Assembly: GCF_003265705.1 (NCBI RefSeq)
Contig: NW_020313285.1
Coordinates: 18,305,068-18,369,067 of the forward strand
Source: Callorhinus ursinus
Taxonomy: Eukaryota; Chordata; Mammalia; Carnivora; Otariidae
DNA length: 64,000 bases
Direction: 5' to 3'
The translations under genes and the position numbers were made by a program. Positions 29,045 through 62,640 of the stretch are shown piece by piece; position 1 is the stretch's first letter; each line of letters opens with the position of its first letter. The notes beneath the pieces were generated by a model. That model saw only the letters and a program-made list of their open reading frames with translations. It searched no databases and was not told the origin of the DNA.

Positions 29045-29730
29045 CTCAGTTCTTAGTTCACAAGTTTATTATGAAAAACACTGCAGTGCTCTTGTGCAGT
29101 AACATCGTCTTATAGGAGGGGGAAAAAAACAGTTCTGTTCAAAACAACTCACCAGGTTCTGACAATAACAAAGAACAACATGAGGCTGAGATTTGAGAAG
29201 GGAAATAAACTGAGTGCAGACAAATCATACAATTAAATTAAACGGTATCCCTGAAAATAAACAAAACGATTTCAAAACTCACAAGTAGAGGGGAGGCCTT
29301 GGTACTTATTTTTAAAAATGTTCATTAAGCTCCAATGATTGTTTGCTGCTATCCTTACCTACAGTCATGCTGAGTAAAGCTATATAGCTAAATGGAAGTT
29401 AAACTGTACTCACGAGGTGTTAATGTTACATCGTATTATCTGCAGTCTCTCAGAGAAAGCAAAAGTAACTACAAATAGCGCTATGCCAGAAACTGGTTTC
29501 TTGACCAACAATGTCGCTTCAGCATGCAATGAACTGGTTCATTCTAAAGTGGTCACGGCTGTTGATGACAAGAGGCTTTGTATTTTTATATGGCACATCT
29601 TTTGGTCCGTGTGAAAACAAGTTTTTTGAATGTTAACTATTCTCTGACACTTTGGAGTTACTGTTGCTCTTCCCATTTCCATTAGGTCAATATATGGTTC
29701 ATGGCAATACTGTACAAGTTTAAAATTTCA
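29045..29730 (-). other. PPP2CA: PPP2CA 3'UTR (proximal form)
   Basis: About 690 nt of unique AT-rich sequence from the stop codon to just past the AATAAA at 29065-29070. It matches my memory of the human PPP2CA 3'UTR almost throughout, including its end, 'aataaacttgtgaactaag'. The 3' end is inferred to within about 15 nt. Further AATAAA hexamers lie downstream at 28699-28704, 28249-28254 and 27534-27539, so longer forms are possible. Confidence 0.8.
29065..29070 (-). promoter_or_regulatory. PPP2CA: PPP2CA polyadenylation signal AATAAA
   Basis: A canonical AATAAA on the minus strand ('tttatt' on +), about 660 nt after the stop. Cleavage is expected 15-30 nt further, near 29040-29050. The flanking sequence agrees with the human mRNA 3' end as I recall it. 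Confidence 0.75.
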
Positions 29731-51300
<21,570 letters not shown>

Positions 51301-51344
51301 TAGTCCCGGAGCTCGGCTCTCTGTAATGGCGGCCGCCGGCGTGG

Positions 51345-51352
51345 TGACATCA
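51345..51352. promoter_or_regulatory. CRE-like site TGACATCA
   Basis: One base from the palindromic CRE TGACGTCA, in the PPP2CA proximal promoter. A CRE has been described in the human PPP2CA promoter, so this is a plausible orthologous site with a decayed CpG. Binding is inferred. Confidence 0.45.
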
Positions 51353-51712
51353 CGCCCGGCGTCAGGAGGCGGCGGGGTAGAAGGGCCGGGACAAGAGCTG
51401 CGCAACTGCAGAGCCAACCCTGGTCCGCCGCCAGAGCCGACTGGGGGGCGGGAACCAGGAGCCAAGACGCAGGCGCAACGTAGCCGGCTGGTAACTGAGG
51501 CACCTTCGCTTTTAGGGCGTGGTCGTCCAGAAGGGAGGGGTCGGGGGTGGGGGAAGACGGAGTGAAGGCAAGCTCGGCGCCTCCGGCAGAGAACGGGGCT
51601 AATTCCAGAGCACAACGACCTGCGCGGCGCGGGCGCCGGCGTGGCGCAGACGCAGTCCCGGGGTTGGAGGGTGTGGGCGGAGAACTTAGCTGCCGGAGAC
51701 TTTTTCTCTAAG

Positions 51713-54369
51713 GTGAGCCGGCTCTGCGCTTCACCCCGTTCTTGCATCCAGGTCACAGAAACTAGAGTTGTGACCTCGTGGTGCGCTGGAATTGTATGGG
51801 ATACCCAAAGTTTGGGGGGCAGGAACGGGCGCCGAGTGGTAGCCTGGTTGCAGTGGCCACCTCCGCCTCTGGGCGCGGCAGGCACCTTGTAATTAGGTCA
51901 CTCGTGGGCGGAGGAGGGTGTGTCTGCCCTGGGAGTGCCGCGTGGTGCACCTCACTCCCCCCGCCCCCCGCACACACCTGTCCTCGGGCCTAAGGTGTCC
52001 TCTTGGGCGCGATGCCTGCGGCCGAGGCTTGGGCTTCTCTCGGCGCCTCAGACCGCGCGCCTGGCTTCCACACGCCCCACGCAGCCTCGCCCGTTGTTGC
52101 CTTCCGACCCAGGTGTGCGCCTTCCTACCCCTCGGGTTCCTTGTGGGAATGAGGACACACACCCCCCAACCCCAATTCTCTCTGGCCTACTTTCTAGAGG
52201 GACGGCGACCTGAGGGTGTCAGAAGCGGCTACAACCCACGTTTTAAAGAAAGCTCAGATACCTTAGGATCAGATCTCGGTCTGGCAATGAATCTCTTTGG
52301 GGTCTGTAAAATGTTTTCACATCCCCATGTCCCTGCATTCACAGTATTTGTTTCTGTAAAGCGCCAATTATGTGCTCGATCCCACGCTTGGGAGAAAGAA
52401 GGGTCATCCAAACAGACAAGGTATCCTGCCCTGGTGGAAGCTTGTATTCTCTCAATAGTCTAGGAATAGATATAAGAGAGAGTATGATGTCCACAGGACC
52501 TGAGAGATAGAACTTTCCAAAGGACATTTAACCTTAAAGCACAAGGCAAGAGCTGACCCTGGTCACCCATCTTCTAGACTTCCTACCCCCAATAGCAGTC
52601 GACCCTGCTGAACCCACGTGCTCACTCTACATCTCTGAGGGCATCATCCCAACCAAAAGGCTGAAGAAAGCTCTGGAGGCCTGGGTCAGCGAATGGTGGG
52701 ACTGAAAGTTGTCCTTCATCCAAGACAACCTGCGTAGTGAGGCTGACCGGCTTGGCCTTCCCAGACTGAAAATGACAATTCTGCTTTCCCTTCTACCTCC
52801 CAGCAGCATGCCCAGAGGAAAGTGTCTCAGATCTACCTCCCCAAAGACTTATAATTTACCAGACTTGAAAAAAAAGTTATTTTAGCCCAAATTCTGACCA
52901 TGTTTTGCAGTTATCATCCCCAAATAATAGAGAAGAGTTATGATCATGTAGAATGTATGAGGAAAAAATCATCACTTAGTTCTCATGATTATAAAGCCAT
53001 GCTCAGTGTGCTGTCATCTTAGGTCTTACTCTTCACTGTTGCCCTGTACTGTGTGAGTCCTGGTCCTGTCTCATAGGGCAAGAAGCAGACGAGCACTCAG
53101 AAAAGAGAAGGGACTTCCAAGGTAGTGATCAGGATTTGAAACTTTATACTCCCAAGTGCAGGGTCTCAGCCACATTCACACAACTGACCTCCAAGGACTG
53201 AAATATGGAATAGGGTCAATATGATTTCCCTTTGCCTGAGTTATCCTATTTAGAAAGGTGGGGGTGAGATTAGTTTGGTTCATTAAAAAGTATTGGGCAC
53301 CCTAAGGGCTGCATTCATTCGTGTTTCAGAGGTCCTGAATGGGTGCAAATGTGTCCTGAGGACATCAAAATTTTAAGCATCTGCAGCAGCATTTTACAAA
53401 GTAGTTTCCATGGACTATAATTCCAATGAGAAACAAATTCCTTTCAAAAGGAAATTTAGAAAATGCTATATTGTCAGAAGTCGTGTGGTTAAAAAAAACA
53501 AAGCTAACAAAATAAAAACCTCACGGGTTTTATCTACCCTAAAAAAAAGTAGTGAGCACCTACTATGTGTTAAGATTATAAATGAGAGGGTTTTTCCAAA
53601 GTGATGTGAGCTCCTAGTTGGTAGCCCTAATGTAGGTATTATTTATTTTCTCTTGATGCAGATTACTTGGCTCACCACCACAAAATGGAGAGAAGATATA
53701 ATTATATATACTTAAAACATCCTGCCAAATAATTAGATGCCATGACTTAACTTCTTAAGGAATGAATTCTAGGAAGCTCTTATTAGCATTCAAGCTGTGA
53801 AGTAAAGCATATGTGATTACAGACAATACAGAACTAAATCAGAATGTCTTTTCCTTTAAAAAGAATCCAGAATATTTTCTACTTTGTGGAACTCAAGCTA
53901 GCCATGGATCTAAAACTTCAGTTTGATTAATCTGGTCTTGACTAATTGGACCTGACTGTCTAAATTCTAGAGCTGAGGAATATTTGGAACAAAAAGTTAA
54001 GAGAAAAGAAAAAAAAAAGTCCTTTTAATTTCTTGGCAAAAACCAGAGAGTAAATAAGGCAAATATGCTTTGAGAAAGAATCTTTGCTCAGATGGGAAAA
54101 TTCAGTATACAGCAAGTCTAAGTGTTACCTATGATGTTTAAACATAGCTATAAATAAAAACCATCTGATGATGAGGGCGGGGTAGGAGGAAAATGACCTT
54201 CAGCAAATAGCTTTATAATAGATATCTTAGCCAAAGTATAAAAATTGACATTAAACACGGAGAAGGAAAGATATATCTTTTTGTCAGCAATTCTCTTGGA
54301 CTTACATTAGGTTTATTTTGTTGTTGTTCCTTCCAGTTCCCTGACTTTTAAGCTTACTGAGACAGAAAG
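51713..54369. other. Upstream flank of PPP2CA without Can-SINEs
   Basis: The CpG-rich shoulder fades by about 52200. Beyond that is unique or worn DNA with one MIR (53075-53185). No coding exon is evident. A divergent non-coding transcript could begin here (see the donor at 51712/51713), but none can be shown from sequence. Confidence 0.6.
53075..53185 (-). mobile_element. MIR SINE fragment
   Basis: 'gaagggacttccaaggtagt' then 'gatcaggatttgaaacttta', complemented MIR, worn. Confidence 0.5.
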
Positions 54370-54592
54370 TAGAGCCATGTAGGTAAGAAATGGCTCTGGA
54401 GTCAGATGGACCTGGTTTGAATTCTGGTTTTGCATCAAGTTTGGCAAGTTACCTAAACTCTGAGTTTCAGTTTTCTCATTGATAAAATGGGGATAATTGT
54501 AATTGCCAAATAATAGGGTTCTTCTAGAATTAAGTGAAATTATAAATGTAAAACACAACACAGCATATAAATAAATGTCCAGTAAGTATTAA
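54370..54592 (+). mobile_element. MIR SINE
   Basis: Near full length: 'ctctggagtcagatggacct', 'cattgataaaatggggataa', ending in the MIR tail. Confidence 0.85.
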
Positions 54593-54608
54593 AGTATTAG
54601 ATCTTCTT

Positions 54609-54778
54609 CTTCTTCTTTTTTAGAGGGAGGGAGGGGGGCGGTGGGGCAGAGGGAGAGGAAGAATCTCAAGCAGGCTGCACAGAGCCTGATGTGGAGCTCC
54701 TTCTCCTGACCCTGAGATCATGACCTGAGCCGAAATCAAGAGTCAGATGCTTAACCGGCTGAGTCACCGAAGGGCCTC
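54609..54778 (-). mobile_element. Can-SINE, older
   Basis: Begins in a (CTT)n run; 'gagatcatgacctgagccga' body; worn head 'gagtcaccgaagggcc'. Confidence 0.85.
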
Positions 54779-55838
54779 TAGGTATTCTTATTCTTATTAC
54801 TTCTAAGTGGTCTCTGATTCTAAATATCCTCTAATGCTACTTGGAGCACCCCAACACCTGCCGTGAAATACATAGTGGTCCTTGGAAACAGAACATAATG
54901 ATATCAAAAAAATCATATAGATACAAAGCCATCAGATGAAGTGAAGATGGGTTCGGGGGTTGGGGGAGGATTCAAGAAAAGAGGGTAGAGATGAAACAAA
55001 AAGAACATCCCCTCTCTTCCCTTGACATCATGCAAACGTTCAGAAGACCTGTTGTGTAGAGAAAAAGACAATGAGGAAATAAATCCAAGAATTAATACAG
55101 TTGGTCAGCCTTATGTTCCTGTTGTACCAGAATCTTTTGTCTGAAAAGGATGCCATATCTGATAGCATGAGCTTTGCACCAAGGCCTTCTATACCCCAGA
55201 AGCTCCAAAATAAAGACCTACTTAGTCAACATTTTAGTGGCTATGCCCATGAGAAACCCGCCATGCTCTGGCCAATTGGACCTGCCCAACTACCAGAAGA
55301 TTTCATACGCAGGATACACAGTGATACTTGCAACTCATTGGTATCCATCCCTGTTTTTCTCTTTTGCAATTTCAGAAAAATTAAACTTACATTTCCCTTT
55401 CACCTGAAATTAGAATTTTATAGCTGTGGCCAAAATTTTGTGGCCAGGAACTCTGCCACAAATATAATAAAGCACTTTGACCCAGCTACTGCAGTTTGAC
55501 TAAAGAAAAAAAGAGAAATAACCATGTCCCTTGGTAATGTCCATGACATCTAGATACCATTCTCACTTACAGAGGAAATATTTCTCTCTGTTACAGGGGA
55601 AAAAAAAATAATCTTAAACGAAAGGCAAAGTTTATCACTCCAGAGGGCTGGATAAGTCTTAAAAAAAACCGTCACTAACTATGCAGGTATTAAAAATCTT
55701 ATCAGAGAAATATGTTTATTGACATGGAACATTATGCGCAATATAGTATTGTGATAAAATTACCTTATAAAACAGGATGTATAACCCTAATTTTACTAAA
55801 TATGTATTATAAATAGATGTTTATGAGAGACTTTAATA

Positions 55839-56020
55839 AAGATTTTATTTACCTATTTGAGAGAGAGAGAGCACATATAAGCAGGGAGAGGGGCAGAGAG
55901 AGAAGGAGAAGCACTCCCCGCTGAGCAGGGAGCCTGATGCGGGGCTCAGTCCTGGGACCCTGGGATCATGGCCTGAGCTGAAGGCAGACGCTTAACCAAC
56001 TGAGCCACCCAGGTGCCCCC
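55839..56020 (-). mobile_element. Can-SINE with TSD
   Basis: Flanked by 'atgagagacttta' on both sides (55823- and 56021-). Confidence 0.95.
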
Positions 56021-56629
56021 ATGAGAGACTTTAGAAATGTACACAATGAGGTATTAATAGCAGTTGCTTCTGGTGAATGGGATTTTTAGTTTTTCCTTTT
56101 TATATACTTGAGTCTTCTGTAATGAAAATATGTTGCTCATAATTGTGAAAAGAAAATCTTCAGAATATCTGAGTAAACATGACTAGGCACCTCTTAGGGG
56201 AAGCACAGCCCCAAACAATATGCAGCTAATAGTTCTGTTAAATATTCCTCTATGCCCTGGAATATTAATATTACCCACTTTCCTGTGAAAAGGAGTCTCA
56301 CCTTCCTGTGGCCTTCTCACATGGCCTCTTCACAAAGCATTTCCATATGGTCTTTTCTCCTTCCTTCCCTCTCATTAAAAGGTTTTCCCCTCAGCTCAGG
56401 TGGCCCTCTTACTGTCTCAGAGAAGTGCTATACACCTCCGTTCCTACTTTGACCTCTTTGTGCAACACGTCCTGCTCGCCAGGCAGCCAGTTGTATCTGT
56501 ACGAGCACTACTTGTCATTCAGGAACCGTTCAAGCCCCACACTCTAGGTCATCCATGTAGCGATTGCACTATACATACTGGGGAGCTCTCAACCTAGGAT
56601 TCAGGGGATCCATCAACGCCCAAAGGAAT

Positions 56630-57060
56630 TTTCTTTTTTATTGAGACAATTTTTTTTTAAAGATTTTATTTATTTATTTGAGAGAGAGAGAGACAGCACG
56701 AGTGGAGAAGAGTGGCAGAAGGAGAGGGAGACTCAGCAGGGATCCCAGGATCCTGGGATGATGACCGGAGCTGAAGGCAGTCTTTTAACCAACTGAGCCA
56801 CCCAGGAGCCACTGCACTCCTTGAGACAATTTTAGATTCACAGGCAGGTGTAAGAAATAATACAGAGAGATCCCGGTTTCCCGATGGTAACATCTCGCAA
56901 TACTATAATACAATATCACAACTGGCCATTGATACGGATACAACCCATATTCAGATTTCCCCAGTTTTACGTGCACTCACTTTTGTATGTGTTAGATGTG
57001 TGTGGGGGGGGGGGCTTTACTGCTATACAATTGGGAGTTTTCTCTTGTATGCGTTTTTTC
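56630..57060 (-). mobile_element. Probable L1 relic with Can-SINE inside
   Basis: 'ttttattgagacaat' is duplicated around the SINE at 56649-56820, then 'ttttagattcacaggcaggt' and 'cagatttccccagttttacg' follow, typical of complemented L1. Includes a G run at 57003-57013. Confidence 0.5.
56649..56820 (-). mobile_element. Can-SINE, internally shortened
   Basis: Flanks 'ttgagacaattt'; the middle of the body is deleted near 56730-56740. Confidence 0.9.
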
Positions 57061-57189
57061 TGGGGAAAAGGTTCTTAGCTTTCATCAGATTTTCTCAAGT
57101 ATCATAGATGCAAAAAGGGGTTTGAGTCCCAGCTCTCAGAATTCTAGGGGACCATACCCCAAACGTTATAGCTGTCTGTTCCAAAAGCA

Positions 57190-57480
57190 ACATTTAATTC
57201 GCACTTACCACATGGCAGGTATAGGGATGGGCATGGGGGAGAGGTGATGGGAAGAAGTGGAGGAAAAGCGGGGAAAACCCAGAGGTGCATAAAACACAGC
57301 CCACTGAGCTTATGCTCCAGCAGGGGAAGACAGACATTCCGACAGATAAACAAATCATTTATTAAACATGTATAGAAGGGGAACGGACTTGTTGCTTGGG
57401 GCGGCTTGGGAAGTATTTCCACAGAAGCTGATGCTTGAGCTACATCTTGAAGGATAATCCAGAATTCTTCAGCTAAGAAG
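57190..57480 (+). repeat. Ancient interspersed mammalian repeat, fragment
   Basis: Starts near 'cacttaccacatggcaggta' and includes 'ttatgctccagcaggggaag', the opening part of the same old family. Confidence 0.45.
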
Positions 57481-58284
57481 AGAAGAACTAGCTGTTAAAA
57501 TCACACCCACTTAAATCATATCTATTCTAGATGTTTTGAAGAAAACATAGGAAACTGTGCCTCCCTTTGTTTATTCTACAATGTTAAGGTATCAGATTCT
57601 TCAACTCCCGGGTGTTGGTGTTGAGGCCAAGGGATATTTTCCCCCTGAGTCTATTTTCCACTGTCTTGTCCAAATGGGATACAGATCCTGCCTGCTTAGC
57701 TTGAGAAAGGCATTTTATCTCTGGCGCCTTGATCACATCAGAGCTTATATTTAAAGCATGAGTGATGAGAGGAGACCGCAGCTGAGTCCCTGGCTCTGTC
57801 CTAACCCTAGAGCGCCCCCATCCTGTCCCCTGAAGGCTCCAGAGGTCATCCTACAGTGGCTGGTGAGAACCAGAGCTAGTCAGAGCCCTGAGTAAAATCT
57901 CTGCTCTACAAGCCAGGCTGCACTTACTGGGCTCTGCCACAGGGGCTCATCAGAGACCCTCAAGGACTGGGCTACCTGGCTCCCCACATGTGCCCCCCTA
58001 CACACACCCATGTTTGATGGTTGGCTGCCTTGTGGGGACTCAGGCTCAGACACTCCTTGGAGGCCTCAACCTGTTTAGGTTGCAGGTTCCACGTCAAGCT
58101 GCTCAATTCCCAATACTGCTCACAGGGAGATCATTCTCTCTGGTGCAGCCATCTTGTACCAGGGAGGCCAAGACCCTACCATCAGCACACCCTTTGAAGA
58201 GCCTCCTAGAAGCCTGGCTCAAGGTGCCACTTTATATGGCCTCTGTGTTCTCATGCAAAGTTGTGGAAGCACCTAACCATCAGT

Positions 58285-58402
58285 ATTTTCATCTGTAGGA
58301 TGGGGATCATAATAGTACCATCCCCATAAGTTTATTTTAAGCTTTAAATAAATGAATCCGTGTAATGCTCTTAGCATATAACAAGTACTCCATCTACATT
58401 AG
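58285..58402 (+). mobile_element. MIR SINE 3' half
   Basis: 'tcatctgtaggatggggatc' and 'taatgctcttagcatataac' match the MIR 3' half. Confidence 0.75.
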
Positions 58403-58529
58403 CTATAATTATTAACTATTTGTGTAATAAAATTATTTCTGGTTGTAAAAAAACTAATGATCACTGCAGAAAATTTGTGAACTACTGACAAGTTTGAGGA
58501 AGAAACAATCACAACATCCAGAAATGAGG

Positions 58530-58562
58530 AATATATATATATATATATAATATATATATATA
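58530..58562. repeat. (AT)n microsatellite
   Basis: About 16 AT units with one phase slip near the middle ('atataatata'). Confidence 0.95.
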
Positions 58563-58660
58563 AAACTAGGTTCACACTGTATGTTCTGTAATTTGTTTTA
58601 TTCAACTGATATATCATGACCTTTTCCCCATATTGTTAAATACTCTCAGAAAATATTTTT

Positions 58661-58868
58661 ATTTTATTTTTATTGTTAAAGAATTTATTTGAGAGAGACA
58701 GAGCATGAGATGGGGGAGGGTCAGAGGGAGAAGCAGATTCCTGGCCAAGCAGGAAGCCCGATGTGGGGCTCAATACAAGGCTCAATTCGGGGCTTGATCC
58801 CAGGACCCCGGTATCATGACCTGAGCCAAAGGCAGGTGCTTAACCAACTGAACCACTCAGGCACCCCT
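58661..58868 (-). mobile_element. Can-SINE with partial internal repeat
   Basis: 'ggggct(c/t)(a/g)at' segments are repeated within 58765-58800. Flanks 'ag(a/c)aaatattttt'. Confidence 0.9.
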
Positions 58869-58900
58869 AGCAAATATTTTTAAAAGACTACTTTGTTTTT

Positions 58901-59100
58901 GGGGCGCCTGGGTGGCTCAGTTAAGTGTCTGCCTTTGGCTCAGGTCATGATCCCAGAGTCCTGGGATCAAGTCCCACATCAGGCTCCCTGCTCAGCGGGG
59001 AGACTGCTTCTCCCTCTCCTGCTCCCCCCTGCTTGTGCTCCCTCTCTCTCTCTTTCTCTCTCTCGCTCTCTGTCAAATAAATAAATAAAATCTTAAAAAA
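58901..59100 (+). mobile_element. Can-SINE with TSD
   Basis: Flanked by 'aaaagactactttgtttt' (58882-) and 'aaaagactactttctttt' (59101-). 33 bp from the previous - SINE. Confidence 0.95.
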
Positions 59101-59109
59101 AAAAGACTA

Positions 59110-60115
59110 CTTTCTTTTCAGGTATATCAGTGTAACCCAGTTTATGTAACTAATCTCTTAGTTTGATAGATTATTTCCTATTTTTGTATTTACAAATATC
59201 ACAATAAGTGTCTTGTTCATGAATGTTTCTCTGCATCTTTGTTTATTCCTTAAGGTAAATGCTTGGAAGTGGGATGACTGTGCCAAAGACTCTATAACCT
59301 GTTTTTGTTTTGTTTTTTAATGGCAGGTATATAGAATTGGATTAACCATAATCGTTTGTTCTGATACTCTTAAAATTGGTATGGATGGCCTGATTTTGTT
59401 AAGTTAGGTAGTAAATTCATTAATTTTAATAACGTATTCAGTACCTGTCAATCCACAACCCAAAACAAAGGCTAGGGCCTCAACAATAACCAATATTGAA
59501 GCATAAGGCTCTCCACCCCATCTTCTGTGCTGTCTACCCAAGGGAACTCTTCTAAATTGTATGTTCGTTTCCTTTTCTTTTTATATGATTTTGCTGTATC
59601 TGTATATATGCCTAAAGAGTAATTTTTTAGAACTGTCTTTAGTTTTAGAAAAAGGACATCAAGCTGTGCGTAATCTTTGGGGACTTGTTTTTCCCACTGA
59701 CTTTGCTAAAATTCATCCATATCTTCGTATTCCACTGTAGTCATTTCACCTGGTATTAACTACCCCACTGTGTAGATGTACTGCAGGCGGTTTATCATCC
59801 TCTCTCCCACTGATGGGCAGGTACACTGTTTCTAGGATTTAGCTCTTGCTCCCACTGCTGCTATGAACATTATACTGTAAATGTTCCCTGTTGTATATGT
59901 ACAAGAGTTTGCTAGGGAACCAGTTTGCATCCCCACCAGCTATAAATGAGAGCGCCTCTAGATCCACATTCTCTGGTATACCATGGATCCGTGTTGTCAG
60001 GTTGTTCTCCAAGTGGCTGACTCAGTCTACCTCCCTCCAGCAATATCTGGGAATGCCATTTTCTGCAAACTCTTTCCAACCCTAAGGATCATTAAAAATT
60101 TTTGACCATTTGACA
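59110..60115 (-). mobile_element. Old L1, antisense
   Basis: 'gtaaatgcttggaagtggga', 'ctgctgctatgaacattata' and 'gcatccccaccagctataaa' are complemented L1 3' sequence. Many indels; inactive. Confidence 0.65.
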
Positions 60116-61119
60116 AGGAAAAGATACATCTCCCTTCTGTGTAACTTTGTTGCAAGGTCCTGACTCCTCTAAAAGCCAAGAGAGAAGCGGTTTGGCTCAG
60201 AGCATTGTTTCCAGTCTAATAACTTCAGTGACATTTCTGGGACTGATTCCCCAATAGCTCAGCTGCTTTCCCATGTCCTAAAAGAGGTGACATGGTTGGA
60301 AGGAGGGAATGAGGGGGGCCAGGATGGGAAACAAGCCCAACTCACCACAGTGGAAGCTTGTCTCCTGGTCCCAGCCCCTGCCAGTGTCAGATCACTCCTT
60401 CTCCTTGATGAAGCAGCCATTATCTCTTCCCTACCCCCCACACAAGGAAAGCCAGTATAATGCTACCCTTTGTTGTTTGAATTGATAAATTTAAACCTCT
60501 TTCCCTGCTCTGCGGTAAAAGAACTTTCTATTTTGGGCTTCGTGACATAGCCCAAACCAAGCAGAGAGTGGCAGGCTGTAGCATGAGTTAACAGTCTTTC
60601 TTCAAGGGAGAGAACCTACAAGCAGACAGAAGGACCTTCCAAAGTACATCATCTGCATACTAACGTGCAGCCTATTTGCTTGTCTTTCTGCTGACAGATA
60701 CATTTCAAAGTTCAAAATTGAACAATCCCTAATCTTCAGGGTAAGCTGATGAGTAAATCCTGAAAAATTTCTTAAATCATTTCGTCAGGAATTCATGGAT
60801 GTCCACTTGTGTACCTAGGGCTGGACTAAGTATTGTCAGAGAAGAGAATTTTGTCTTCAAGGGGAATTCTAGCCACCCCAAATTATACGGATTTGAGGAG
60901 TGCCTAAAACATTTGCCTAAGAATATGCTTTCCCCCTTAGTACTTTTCCCTGCCTGAAATCTCACATTGATGTAGGGTCCCGGGCCCCGAGAAGCCTCGG
61001 AGAGTACACAGAGGTCATGCTTATAGGAGGAGCAATCTATTTAAACCATTGGCACCTGTTAGCACAGAACCACAGCCTGGAAGAACAGGACAGAGGACAA
61101 GTGAGTTCCCCCCACCTTT
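60116..61119. other. Unassigned stretch
   Basis: About 1 kb without SINEs, recognised repeats or plausible exons. Moderately AT-rich. Nothing identified. Confidence 0.6.
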
Positions 61120-61860
61120 GTTTCGGCAACCTTTATCTTAGGGGAAGTTTCAAATAGGGCACAAAATAGACATAATAAACCTCCACATACCTATCACCTG
61201 GCTTCAACAATTGTTAAAATAGGGCAATCTTATTTTATCTGTACCCCATCCCCCCTCAGCTCCATTTTAAATCCAATTTAAAGCAAATTAGATATTTTCA
61301 TACTTAAATACTTCTGTATATATCTGTAACAAATAAGGACTCTTTTTTCTTTTTTTTTTCCATAAAGATTTTATTTATTTATTTGACAGAGAGAGACACA
61401 GAGAGAGAGGGGACACAGCAGGGGGAGCGGGAGAGGGAGAAGCAGGCTCCCCGCTGAGCAGGGAGCCCGATGCGGGGCTCGATCCCAGGACCCTGGGATC
61501 ATGACCTGAGCCCGAAGGCAGACGCTTAACGACTGAGCCAGCGAGGCGCCCCAAGGACTCTTTTTTCAATAACCACTTTATCGCATCTTTAAAATTAACA
61601 GTAATTCTTTAATATCATCTAGTATCCAGTCAGAGGTCAAATTGCCCTGATTTTTCTTAAGTGTCTTTCTTTAATGGTTTATTCTAATCAGGAGTCAAAC
61701 ACTGTCATTTGTATTTGTTGATATATCTCGTCCGTATATCTAATTTTTTTAATTTTTAAATTAAACAGTTTATAATTATCTTGTTTTTCATTTTTTAATT
61801 TTAATTTGTAGCAGTTTCCTCTCCTTTTTTATTGCTCTTCTTTTTGGTGTTATTGAAGAT
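61120..61860 (-). mobile_element. Old L1-like sequence, antisense, with Can-SINE inside
   Basis: 'cacatacctatcacctggct' and 'tagtatccagtcagaggtca' are familiar from complemented L1 relics. Split by the SINE at 61350-61552. Confidence 0.5.
61350..61552 (-). mobile_element. Can-SINE with TSD
   Basis: Flanks 'aaggactctttttt'; head 'gagccagcgaggcgcccc'. Inside an old L1. Confidence 0.94.
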
Positions 61861-61864
61861 AGTG

Positions 61865-62640
61865 GGTCTTTTAGTTACTATTGCTGTGTAACATAAAACA
61901 AACAGCAATTTGGGCGCCTGGGTGGCTCAGTTGGTTAAGCGACTGCCTTCGGCTCAGGTCATGATCCCAGGGTCCTGGGATCGAGTCCCACATCGGGCTC
62001 CCTGCTCAGTGGGGAGCCTGCTTCTCCCTCTGACCCTCTCCCCTCTCATGCTGTTTCTCTCTCTCTCAAATAAATAAATAAAATCTTTAAAAAAAAAAAC
62101 AGCAATTTATTGTGCTTACAGATTCAAGGTGTCAGAACTTCAGAAAGAGCACAGTTGGGATAGCTTCTCTCTACCCAAGCTATCTGGGGCCCCAGCTGGG
62201 GAGGTTCAAAGTCTGGTGATGACTTCATAACTGGGAGCTAGAAGCATCTCAGGTTTGTTTACTCACATGTCCAGTGTCTGAGCCTGGAGTACTCAAAAAC
62301 TCAGACTGCTGACCAGAGCACCTACACACAGCCTCGCCATGTGGCACGGCTTCCTCCCAGCTTAGTAGTCTCAGGATAGTCAGACTTCTTACAGGGCACC
62401 TTAGGGCTCCAAGCATTCCAGCCAGCAGGTGGATGCTAGATCATCACTTTTTATCACCTAACCTCAGAAATCCCATTGTCGCTTTGGCTGTGCTCTGTTG
62501 GTGGCAAGCAAGTCCAAAGCTCACCCAGACTCAAAAAGAGTAGAATCAGACTCCCCCTTTACAGAGGGAGGGGCAAAGCTGCAGAAGAGCATGGAAGCAT
62601 GGCAGATACTGTCGCTGTACTTGGGGATGGGATGGTCAAT
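61865..62640 (-). mobile_element. LTR-like relic, class uncertain, with Can-SINE inside
   Basis: 'ttactattgctgtgtaacat' continues after the SINE as 'gcaatttattgtgcttacag' and later 'tttatcacctaacctcagaa', as in complemented mammalian LTRs. No retroviral genes. Family not certain. Confidence 0.5.
61912..62096 (+). mobile_element. Can-SINE with perfect TSD
   Basis: 'aaacagcaattt' at 61900-61911 and 62097-62108. Inside an LTR-like relic. Confidence 0.95.

Larger units (their letters stand above)
54793..59109. other. Distal upstream flank, mixed repeats
   Basis: Can-SINEs lie at 55839-56020, 56649-56820, 58661-58868 and 58901-59100, with a worn L1 around the second (56630-57060). An ancient-repeat fragment is at 57190-57480, a MIR at 58285-58402 and an (AT)n run at 58530-58562. 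About 54790-55820, 56060-56600 and 57490-58280 hold nothing I can identify. Confidence 0.75.

Noticed and set aside
51918..52463. 181-codon plus-strand frame
   Set aside because: Starts in CpG island and runs into AT-rich unique DNA; no domain, no good start context, no sign of coding conservation that I can judge.
55101..55499. 132-codon plus-strand frame
   Set aside because: No recognisable domain, no exon-like boundaries, in repeat-rich flank. It could only be supported by transcripts.
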